Shown: positions 1-5,690 of the stretch, piece by piece
Numbering within the stretch: the stretch's first letter is position 1
How the letters are laid out: the number at the start of each line of letters is the position of its first letter
The notes under the pieces: model-generated
What the model was told of the DNA's origin: nothing
Seen by the model: the letters and a program-made list of their open reading frames with translations, nothing else
Database searches by the model: none
Program-made: the position numbers and the translations under genes
Assembly: GCA_934667465.1 (NCBI GenBank)
Contig: CAKUMG010000303.1
Location: forward strand, 1 to 6,857
Direction: 5' to 3'
From: an uncultured Actinoplanes sp.
Lineage (GTDB): Bacteria > Actinomycetota > Actinomycetes > Mycobacteriales > Micromonosporaceae
DNA: 6,857 bases

Positions 1-722
1 GGCGCACTCCTGACCGCCGGGGGACGGGGGCGCACCGGCAACCGGCGGGCGGGCTCGGCGGGCCGCGACGTGACCATGGCCCGGCTCCGTGCCGCCGCCC
101 GCACCGGCACGGACTCCCGTGCCGGTCCGGACGAATTAGCCGCCGACGAAGTAGCCGCCCCGGATGAAGAAGCCGCCCCGGACGCGTTGGCCGCCCCGGA
201 CGAAGAGACCGCCCCTGACGAGGCAGCCGTCCCGGATGAGGCAGCCGCCCGCGAGTCCGTACGGGATGAAGTCGCATCCGCCGCAGCGGTGCCGGTTTCG
301 GGGACGGCGGAGGCTGCGGGGTCCTGCCGGACGGGGAGGGCAGGTGCCTGCGCAGCGGCTCGCTGCACCGCGGGCCGGGCCGGGCCGGTGGGACGCAGGA
401 AGTCCCCCATCACGCCCGGCGGCCCGTCGCGGCGGGTTTCCGTCTCGCGATGGAACGACGGGTTCTGGCGGGTGCTCAGCCCGTCCGTGAAGCGCTGCGC
501 GTCACTGAGCAGCTGCCCGGGGCGGTCGGCGAGCACGGTTCGCAGCGGCGGCAGCGACGACCAGCCGGGGTCGCGCGCCGGCGGCTCCTCGCCGCCCGGC
601 CCGGCACCGGGGCTGACACCGGCTTTCGCGGGAGCGGTCGAGCCCATGCCGGCCCCGGAGTCCGACCCGGCGCGGGACGCCGGGCCCGAGCCGAACCGGC
701 GCAGCCTGTCCCATACCGCCAT
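1..722 (-). CDS. Ala/Pro/Ser-rich eCIS-locus protein, 3'-truncated by the window edge
   Basis: 240 complete codons from ATG 722, open to the window edge with no stop. The start follows the previous stop by 4 bp (TGACACCATG); no strong ribosome binding site is seen, so coupling to upstream translation is likely. Residues 1-10 (MAVWDRLRRF) form a short basic amphipathic start. Residues 54-111 hold the only ordered-looking part: WSSLPPLRTVLADRPGQLL, then STRQNPSFHRET and GPPGVMGDFLRP. Similar W-LPP and NPSF motifs occur, as I recall, in large uncharacterised Pro/Ala-rich proteins of actinobacterial eCIS loci. Residues 112-240 are low complexity (Ala, Pro, Ser, Arg), including a hexapeptide repeat at about 161-200. 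The Ala/Pro/Ser skew suggests a long flexible linker or disordered scaffold whose folded part, if any, lies outside the window. Function unknown. Confidence 0.75.
   Translation of the reverse strand, partial: MAVWDRLRRFGSGPASRAGSDSGAGMGSTAPAKAGVSPGAGPGGEEPPARDPGWSSLPPLRTVLADRPGQLLSDAQRFTDGLSTRQNPSFHRETETRRDGPPGVMGDFLRPTGPARPAVQRAAAQAPALPVRQDPAASAVPETGTAAADATSSRTDSRAAASSGTAASSGAVSSSGAANASGAASSSGAATSSAANSSGPARESVPVRAAARSRAMVTSRPAEPARRLPVRPRPPAVRSA
139..243 (-). repeat. 18-bp in-frame tandem repeat encoding SSGAA-type hexapeptides
   Basis: On the plus strand, units of the type GCCGCCCCGGACGAAGAG start at 154, 172, 190, 208 and 226, each 18 bp. A 15-bp partial unit lies at 139-153 and a decayed unit follows at 244. 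On the coding strand they give six-residue steps such as SSGAAS, SSGAAT, SSGAVS. Copies differ by several bases, many of them synonymous or conservative, so the array is not brand new and the peptide pattern seems to be kept. Confidence 0.85.
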
Positions 723-726
723 GGTG

Positions 727-888
727 TCACCGACTTTCGTTCATCCTCGTGTTGATCCGGGCGATCTCCTCGACGTGCCGGACCCGGTCCGCGTGGCTCA
801 GGCCCAGGATCTCCGCGCGCGGCCAGTGGAAGTGATAGGCGACGTACGCGACCTCCTCGTGCAGCCGGTCGGTCCCGTACGTCTCTAT
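727..888 (-). CDS. Small DUF6760-like eCIS protein, apparent ATA start
   Basis: 53 residues if translation begins at ATA 888. The sequence (ETYGTDRLHEEVAYVAYHF, then HWPRAEILGLSHADRVRHV and EEIARINTRMNE) closely resembles the short DUF6760-type proteins I recall from actinobacterial injection-system loci, which normally open with a Met followed by a TYPxDRLYEEVAY-like segment. No ATG, GTG or TTG exists in this frame ahead of the conserved region. The ATA falls exactly where the start is expected and overlaps the upstream TAG stop as ATAG, mimicking the ATGA overlap one gene earlier. The first alternative start-like codon is CTG in DRL, which would cut the conserved beginning. Another route is a -1 slip on the GGGGG run (890-894) of the upstream gene, which would join both proteins. 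Its stop lies 4 bp before the next ATG. Function unknown; a role in baseplate or tube assembly is inferred from context. Confidence 0.75.
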   Translation of the reverse strand: METYGTDRLHEEVAYVAYHFHWPRAEILGLSHADRVRHVEEIARINTRMNESR

Positions 889-1337
889 TCCCCCGGGCGA
901 CCACCCGCCAGGTCCACGTCGAAGCTGGTCTCGCAGTTCGGGCAGGTCACCTCGGCGAGGGTGTGGCCCTCGGCGTTGATCCGCCGGTAGAGGTCCTGCA
1001 GGAACGCCAGGTCGGAGGCGAACAGCTGCTCGATCGTCTCGGTGCGGATCGCGGTGACGGTGCCGATGCGGGTGACGACGAGGCTGAGCAGGACCACCGA
1101 CAGGTACGCGGGGTTCTGCTTGACCCGGACGTCGATCAGCGGCGCGAGCTCGTCGCGGGCCGTCGCCAGCCGCATGCTGCCGTCGCGGTGCACGGTGCCG
1201 TCGCCGTCGACGTAGCCGCGCGGGAGCCGGAACGTGAACTCGGTCTGCAGCCGCGGCGGGGCCGGCGCCGCCGGCTCCGCCCCCTGCTCCGCCGGCAGTG
1301 TGTCGAGATCTCCGCCGGAGACGCTGCGCCTTCTCAT
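885..1337 (-). CDS. Tail-assembly / baseplate-type protein with CPNC motif
   Basis: 150 residues from ATG 1337, whose ATG overlaps the tube stop as ATGA (1334-1337). Residues 1-30 are a disordered Ala/Pro/Glu leader. From residue 32 the sequence resembles small tail-assembly proteins found after tube genes in eCIS and Mu- or T4-like tails: TEFTFRLPRGYVDGDGTVHRDGSMRLATARDE-type opening (a segment of that region, 32-63), ending at DELAPL (62-67), then a hydrophobic segment NPAYLSVVLLSLVVTRIG (75-92), TIEQLFASDLAFLQDLYRRI (101-120) and a C-terminal TCPNCETSFDVDL (131-143). The hydrophobic stretch is more likely a buried helix than a membrane span, because the protein is flanked by cytoplasmic structural genes. 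CPNC is only half of a zinc-binding set. A likely role is tube-length/assembly chaperone or baseplate adaptor; the specific function is inferred from position and weak family resemblance. Confidence 0.85.
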   Translation of the reverse strand: MRRRSVSGGDLDTLPAEQGAEPAAPAPPRLQTEFTFRLPRGYVDGDGTVHRDGSMRLATARDELAPLIDVRVKQNPAYLSVVLLSLVVTRIGTVTAIRTETIEQLFASDLAFLQDLYRRINAEGHTLAEVTCPNCETSFDVDLAGGRPGE

Positions 1338-1780
1338 GATGTGATGATGTCCTCGTAGGTCACGGTGACCTTCTCGGTCGCGTGCTGGGCCTCACCGGCC
1401 TTGAGGTTGGGGCCCTCCCACTTGCTGACCCAGGCGTTCTTCATCTCGAAGCGCCGGCCCTCCTGGCGCTGCGAGTCGTTGATGATGATGCTGATGTTCT
1501 GCCGGGCCTCGTCGATGGCGCCCTTGAGGAACGTCGCGTTGATCCACTTGGTGAAGGTCTCGCTGGTGTCCAGGCCGCGGGTGATGGTGACCTCACCGGA
1601 CTTGCGCGAGCCGGGGATCTTGCGGATCACCACCTCGTTGGTCGCGGTGTTGATGCTCATCACCTCGATGACGTCGAGTTCGTAGCCGAGCCCGCTGATC
1701 TCCTGGACGTACTCGACCTGCATGCCGCCGAGCTCGACGGCGAAGCTGTGAACGATGAGCGGATCGCCCGGGGCTGCCAT
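1334..1780 (-). CDS. Inner tube protein (T4 gp19-like phage tail tube family)
   Basis: 148 residues from ATG 1780. This subunit stacks as hexameric rings to form the rigid inner tube, which holds cargo and is expelled when the sheath contracts. Family features seen: FAVELGGMQVEYVQEISGLGYE (about residues 13-34), the conserved KIPGSRKSGEVTITRG (54-69), a helix FTKWINATF (76-84), and the C-terminal WVSKWEGPNLKAGE (117-130) with EKVTVTYEDI (136-145). Length matches the family, which shares the Hcp beta-barrel fold. Its position immediately downstream of the sheath is the standard arrangement. The stop overlaps the next start as ATGA, indicating translational coupling. A second tube paralogue (the one contacting the baseplate in Afp-type particles) is not in this window and could lie further downstream. 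Confidence 0.96.
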   Translation of the reverse strand: MAAPGDPLIVHSFAVELGGMQVEYVQEISGLGYELDVIEVMSINTATNEVVIRKIPGSRKSGEVTITRGLDTSETFTKWINATFLKGAIDEARQNISIIINDSQRQEGRRFEMKNAWVSKWEGPNLKAGEAQHATEKVTVTYEDIITS

Positions 1781-1786
1781 GCTGTG

Positions 1787-1797
1787 TCCCTACCTTC
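1787..1797 (-). promoter_or_regulatory. Purine-rich ribosome binding region of the tube gene
   Basis: The whole 17-bp sheath-tube spacer begins GAAGGTAGGGA on the minus strand, right after the sheath TAA stop. GGGA stands 6 bases before ATG 1780, while GAAGG stands 12 bases away; the closer copy is the likelier site. Two adjacent purine boxes may suit the high expression that a tube subunit needs. Confidence 0.55.
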
Positions 1798-3348
1798 TTA
1801 TTCGTTGACGAGGCTGGTGCTGTCGGAGAACTGCGACAGCCGGAAGACCACGAACTCGGCCGGCTTGGTCGGGCAGAGCCCGATTTCACAGACCACCTGG
1901 CCGCGGTCGACGACATCCGGCGGGTTGGTCTCGGCGTCGCACTTGACGTAGAACGACTCCGCGGCGGTCGCCCCGAACAGCGCGCCGCTGCGCCACTGCT
2001 CGGTCAGGAACGCGGTGATGTTGCGCCGGATGGTGCCCCACAGCCGCCGGTCGTTGGGCTCGAAGACGATCCACTGCGTGCCGAGCAGGATCGATTCCTC
2101 GATGTAGTTGAACAGGCGGCGCACGTTGATGTAGCGCCACGCCGGGTCCGACGACAGGGTGCGGGCACCCCAGACGCGCACGCCGCGGCCCGGGAACGAG
2201 CGGATGCAGTTGACCCCGATCGGGTTGAGCAGGTCCTGCTCGCCCTTGGTGAGGTTGTTCTGCAGATCGACGACGCCGCGCAGCACCTCGTTGGCGGGTG
2301 CCTTGTGCACGCCGCGCTCGGTGTCGGTGCGCGACCACAGGCCGGCGACGTGGCCGCTCGGCGGCATCATGACGGTGCGCCCGCCGGCCGGGTCGAACAC
2401 CTTGACCCACGGGTAGTAGAGGGTGGCGAACTTCGAGTCGTAGCCCGCGGTCTCCTGCCGCCAGACGCGCACCTGCTGGGCCGAGAGGTCCGGCGGCGGG
2501 TCCAGGATGGCCATCCGGTCGCCCATCTGCTCGCAGTGCGAGATGAGCGCCAGCTGCGCCGCCTTGACGTCCTCGAGGCTGAGGGCGCCCTGCTGGTAGG
2601 CGCCCATCAGGTCGGGCGCGACCACCATGGTGATCTCGTCGATCGCCTCGAGGCCGCCGAGCCCGGAACGGGTGTCCAGGTCGCCGGCGAACTCGTCGAC
2701 CGACAGCCCGGCCGGCACGATGTCGGCCGCCGGGGCGGGCGCGGGCAGCGTCACCGACTGGTTGGCGGGCCGGGCCAGCGCGTTCGCCGGGGCGGCCTCC
2801 TCGAGCGTGATGACCTTCGAGTGCTCGCGCACCTGGGCGACGACGTTGCGGTCGGCGCGGCGGCGGAACGAGCCTTCGAACGTCTCGACCTCGTTGCCGT
2901 TCTGCCGGACGATCAGCTTGAAGCGGTCGTCGCCGGCACCCTCGGCGTCCGAGTCGGCGACCTCGACGGTGATCTCACCGCCGCCGGCGCTGCCGAGCGC
3001 CGCCGCGCGGAACGTGCCGACCTGAGCGGCTTCGCCGTTGGCGATGGCCTTCGACGCGTTGCCCCCGGAGGCACGGCCGGTGCCCGAGGCGCCGACCCGC
3101 ACCACGTAGGCGATGCCGCCGCCGTTGGCGAAGTAGCCGTAGACGGAGTTGGCGAGGTAGGTGCCCTCGACCATGCCGCCGAACAGCTGCACGTACTGGC
3201 TCCAGTTGGTCACCAGTGTCGGCGCGTGGAACGGCCCCTTCTCGGCGAACCCCACGAAGGCGGTCACAGCGGTGCCGACCCCCTCGATCGGGCGCGATCC
3301 GCTCGGCGCCTCCTCCACGTACACCCCGGGAGACAGGTAGGTCGGCAT
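1798..3348 (-). CDS. Contractile tail sheath protein
   Basis: 516 residues from ATG 3348. This is the outer sheath subunit, which polymerises around the inner tube and contracts to drive it through a target membrane. The N-terminus MPTYLSPGVYVEE with SGSRPIEGVGTAVTAFVG (residues about 16-33) is the hallmark of the phage-tail/eCIS sheath family. The conserved C-terminal domain is clear: MPPSGHVAGLWSRTD (328-342), the tube-facing YINVRRLFNYIEESI (406-420), WIVFEPND (426-433) and a terminal extension with GQVVCEIGLCPTKPAEFVVF (483-502), which in relatives forms the inter-subunit strand handshake. Residues about 90-230 form the variable outer insertion domain and include an Ala/Pro-rich linker near 200. 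Length is typical for a single-sheath system. It is followed after 17 bp by the tube gene, the usual pairing. Only one sheath gene is seen, unlike the multiple sheath paralogues of Afp and PVC particles. Confidence 0.97.
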   Translation of the reverse strand: MPTYLSPGVYVEEAPSGSRPIEGVGTAVTAFVGFAEKGPFHAPTLVTNWSQYVQLFGGMVEGTYLANSVYGYFANGGGIAYVVRVGASGTGRASGGNASKAIANGEAAQVGTFRAAALGSAGGGEITVEVADSDAEGAGDDRFKLIVRQNGNEVETFEGSFRRRADRNVVAQVREHSKVITLEEAAPANALARPANQSVTLPAPAPAADIVPAGLSVDEFAGDLDTRSGLGGLEAIDEITMVVAPDLMGAYQQGALSLEDVKAAQLALISHCEQMGDRMAILDPPPDLSAQQVRVWRQETAGYDSKFATLYYPWVKVFDPAGGRTVMMPPSGHVAGLWSRTDTERGVHKAPANEVLRGVVDLQNNLTKGEQDLLNPIGVNCIRSFPGRGVRVWGARTLSSDPAWRYINVRRLFNYIEESILLGTQWIVFEPNDRRLWGTIRRNITAFLTEQWRSGALFGATAAESFYVKCDAETNPPDVVDRGQVVCEIGLCPTKPAEFVVFRLSQFSDSTSLVNE

Positions 3349-3457
3349 GCAGAACCCCTTCAACCTAAAATGCGATCACCGTCCACACTCGTCCGCCCGC
3401 CGCCCCGCACCAAGGTCCGCGCGGGCGCCGCCGGGGGCAGACCTGTTGCCCGCAGGG
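3349..3457 (-). other. 109-bp gap between the DUF4157 gene and the sheath gene
   Basis: This is the only sizeable intergenic space in the window. It is GC-rich apart from a short A/T patch at 3362-3370 next to the sheath ribosome binding site. I see no convincing terminator (no strong stem followed by a T tract) and no clear -35/-10 pair. It is nevertheless the natural place for a promoter serving the sheath-tube genes, or for a transcript-attenuation point that raises sheath and tube levels over the ATPase and cargo. Confidence 0.35.
3355..3360 (-). promoter_or_regulatory. Ribosome binding site fixing the sheath start
   Basis: AAGGGG on the minus strand, 6 bases (TTCTGC) before ATG 3348. 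A TTG at 3363 in the same frame would place this purine-rich site inside the coding sequence, so the ATG is preferred. The resulting N-terminus, MPTYLSPGVYVEE, is the classical sheath beginning. Confidence 0.75.
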
Positions 3458-5677
3458 TCAGAGGTTCTGCCGCGGACCGACCAGCCGTTCGTACAGTCGC
3501 CGCACGATGGCGGGGGAGACGGCAGCCCGCTTGGAGGTGCCGAACGTCGCCTTCATCCCCTCGAGGACATCGCGCCATCCGGTGCCGAGGTCGTTGAGAT
3601 CCACCATGCGCGGGATCTCCTTGGTCCCGCCGGCACCGATCTTGTCCGGTTTGTGGCCGTGCAGCATTGATTCGGGATTCGCCGTCGCCTCGGTGGAGGT
3701 GATGGAGTGCTTGTACCCGACCGGGCTCTTCGCGTCGGCGGCGGTGGTCTCGAGGCCGACCAGCAACGCGCCGTCCTTCTTCTGGGTCGGCGGCAACCAC
3801 ACCAGCAGCAAGTGCCCGTACGACCCGTTCGGCAGGACCATGTCGCCGTTGAAGTCCTTGGCACCGAGCCCGGTGATGGCCGGGTCGGCGCTCATCAGCT
3901 TGACCGCGTCGAGCTGGTCGGGGGAGAGGTGCAGCAAGGCGGCGAGGTCTTCCAGCGACTTCAGGGTGCCCTCGGTGAGCGCGTTCGGGATGCCCGCCCG
4001 CAGCCCGCCGTGCTCGATCATCCCGCCGCGTGTCGCGGAATCGCCCGCGCCGCTGTTCTTGTCGATGTCGATGTCGTGCGTGGCGAAACCGCGCCTCTTC
4101 ACGGCGGGGTTCCTGCTCTCGTCCTGCAGCACGCCGAGCGTGTTGAGCAGGTCGTTGGCGTTCTGGCCCGCGGTCAGCGCCGGCACCCGGATGGTGACCC
4201 GGCCGCCGTGGGCCAGCGCGCGGATGACGTCACCCTCGTAGGCCGTGTAGTTGCCCTCCGCGTCGCGGACCTTCAGCCCGGCCTGGAGCACGTGCAGGAT
4301 GTTGGTGATGATCTCGTTGGCTGCGGCGGCCTGGTTCCTATCCTGGTTGGACACCTGGTCCGCGTTCGGGTGTCGCTCGCCCGGATCCATCGACTCCGGG
4401 TGCAGCGAGTCGACGGCCGTCTTGCGGATCTGCTCGTCCCGGTCGCGCTCCAGCCGCTTGCGCTCGTCGCTGTCCTCGTCGAGCTGCTGCGTATGCATGA
4501 ACCGCCCGAGCGTGTAGGCGGGGTCGGTGGGTTGCGGATCTCCCGGCCGGTGCCGGCGGAAGGCGAGGGTCGCGGCGAGGATGCGTCTGCCGTGCGGCAG
4601 CTGCACCCAGTTCTTGAACCTGTTGTCAGCATTGCTGTCCACCAGGTTCCGGGCCTCCGCGGTGGTGCCGATGCCGATCTCCTGGAGCCACTGCTGGTCC
4701 TCGGGCTTCCGCGACAGCGTGTCGATCTGGTCGCGTTCCCACGGCGTGAAGGGCATGCCCCGGACCGCGCGGCGCTCCAAAGCCTTGAGCATCCGCTGTT
4801 TCTCGGGCAGGAACTGGTCGGGGAAGGAGATCCACGGACGGGAGAAGTAGTCCCAGAAGCCGACCTTCACCTTCTCCTCGAGAGCGTTGCGGGAGATCGA
4901 GAGGCTCAGCTTGTACTTGATGTCCTCGCGGCCCTCGGGGGAGATCTCCCGGGCCTGCTCACCGGTGTCGTCGGCTCTCCCCTCGGTGCGGCCGCGCGCC
5001 GCCGCCGTCGCCGAGGACTCCGCGACGGCGTCGTCGGTCGTGACGCGCTGGACGGGTCCGTGGTCGTGCCCGTCACCGGGATGGTGCAGGGCGGCCGGCT
5101 CCGGGGCGGGGTTGCGCATCTCCGCGCTGGCCACGGCCGTGGCCGCGCGCTCGGCGGGATCGTTGGGATGGCTGACCTGCACTCCACCCGCGGTGGTGCG
5201 GCCGGGGACCTTGCCCGCGGCCTGCTGGCGTACGTGTTCGGTCTCGTGGATGATGGTCTCCGGGTCGTTGCCGCTCTTGCCGACGACGATGTGCGAGCCG
5301 ACCGTGAGCGCGCGGGCCTGCAGTGCGGCGGTCACCCGCTCGGCGTCGGGGCCGGTGTGCATCTCGACGTGGTCCATCCGCATGCCGGTGGCGTTCTCGG
5401 CGCGGCGCATGATCGGCTCGTCGAGGCGACTGCCGCGCTTGCTCGTCACGCGGTCGAGGTCACCGGGGGTGACCTCCTCGACCGAGGAGGTGGGCGCCAT
5501 GCGGCGCTGGGCGACCAGGCGGGAGACGGCGAGGTTGCCGGCCGACTGCTGCAGATTGGTCAGGTCGGCGGCCGACAGGCGATCAATGCGGGGCGCCTCC
5601 TGCTCGCCGGCGGAGCGCTGCGGCGTACCGGATGACCGGTCTTGATCTTCGCTCTGCCGTTCGTGGCGGTGGGGCAC
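3458..5677 (-). CDS. eCIS-core (DUF4157) protein with HExxH motif and large unknown C-terminal region; candidate injected effector
   Basis: 739 residues from GTG 5677. Residues 1-60 are polar and contain LTNLQQSAGNLAVSRL, a helix of a kind often seen at the N-terminus of DUF4157 proteins. Residues about 83-155 match the eCIS-core/DUF4157 domain: a LDEPIMRRAE-like opening, VEMHTGPDAERVTAAL, ARALTVGSHIVVG and then IIHETEHVRQQ, giving an intact zinc-protease-type HExxH (H144, E145, H148). Residues 170-245 are low-complexity linker (Ala, Glu, Gly, His). Residues 250-739 are a well-structured region I do not recognise, with a charged helical stretch (400-425), ATHDIDIDK (532-540), a YGHLLLVWLPP strand (620-630) and GYKHSITSTEA (654-664). 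There is no signal peptide or membrane segment, as expected for cargo loaded inside the cell. DUF4157 proteins are known to be strongly associated with eCIS loci and often carry toxin domains. That the C-terminal half is a toxin is inference. The gene lies between the ATPase and the sheath. Confidence 0.9.
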   Translation of the reverse strand: MPHRHERQSEDQDRSSGTPQRSAGEQEAPRIDRLSAADLTNLQQSAGNLAVSRLVAQRRMAPTSSVEEVTPGDLDRVTSKRGSRLDEPIMRRAENATGMRMDHVEMHTGPDAERVTAALQARALTVGSHIVVGKSGNDPETIIHETEHVRQQAAGKVPGRTTAGGVQVSHPNDPAERAATAVASAEMRNPAPEPAALHHPGDGHDHGPVQRVTTDDAVAESSATAAARGRTEGRADDTGEQAREISPEGREDIKYKLSLSISRNALEEKVKVGFWDYFSRPWISFPDQFLPEKQRMLKALERRAVRGMPFTPWERDQIDTLSRKPEDQQWLQEIGIGTTAEARNLVDSNADNRFKNWVQLPHGRRILAATLAFRRHRPGDPQPTDPAYTLGRFMHTQQLDEDSDERKRLERDRDEQIRKTAVDSLHPESMDPGERHPNADQVSNQDRNQAAAANEIITNILHVLQAGLKVRDAEGNYTAYEGDVIRALAHGGRVTIRVPALTAGQNANDLLNTLGVLQDESRNPAVKRRGFATHDIDIDKNSGAGDSATRGGMIEHGGLRAGIPNALTEGTLKSLEDLAALLHLSPDQLDAVKLMSADPAITGLGAKDFNGDMVLPNGSYGHLLLVWLPPTQKKDGALLVGLETTAADAKSPVGYKHSITSTEATANPESMLHGHKPDKIGAGGTKEIPRMVDLNDLGTGWRDVLEGMKATFGTSKRAAVSPAIVRRLYERLVGPRQNL

Positions 5678-5682
5678 GGCGG

Positions 5683-5690
5683 CTCCTCTC
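5683..5690 (-). promoter_or_regulatory. Ribosome binding site fixing the start of the DUF4157 gene
   Basis: The minus strand reads GAGAGGAG, then CCGCC, then GTG at 5677. The GGAG core sits 5 bases before the GTG and the site touches the ATPase stop codon. This decides the start: although the same frame is open far upstream through the ATPase gene, that upstream translation is an Arg/Gly/Pro-rich shadow. Confidence 0.75.

Noticed and set aside
476..904. Minus-strand frame beginning at GTG 904
   Set aside because: It is a third frame over the 53-residue gene and the start of the next gene; its Arg/Pro/Gly-rich translation has no conserved sequence, while the ATA-start frame matches a known small family.
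70..990. Plus-strand open frame with Ala/Pro/Asp/Glu repeats
   Set aside because: It crosses three minus-strand genes; its repeat is the reverse reading of the 18-bp array. The minus-strand frame has the operon context and recognisable motifs.
3349..3363. TTG at 3363 as sheath start
   Set aside because: It would include the AAGGGG ribosome binding site in the coding sequence and add MKGFC before the classical MPTYLSPGVY start.
3362..3372. A/T patch as a -10 promoter element
   Set aside because: It lies within about 25 bases of the sheath ATG and runs into the ribosome binding site, with no matching -35 box at proper distance.
3435..3451. Possible terminator hairpin after the DUF4157 gene (GGGCA / TGCCC, 7-base loop)
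   Set aside because: Only a 5-bp stem with no T tract; such stems arise by chance in sequence this GC-rich.
2305..3597. Long plus-strand open frame opposite the sheath gene
   Set aside because: Rich in Asp, Val, Arg and Gly with no recognisable motif, and lies antisense to a certain sheath gene; a typical high-GC mirror frame.
3707..5635. 642-codon plus-strand open frame opposite the DUF4157 gene
   Set aside because: Antisense to a gene with a recognised domain; composition (Val, Gly, Arg, Asp) is that of a reverse shadow and there are no motifs.
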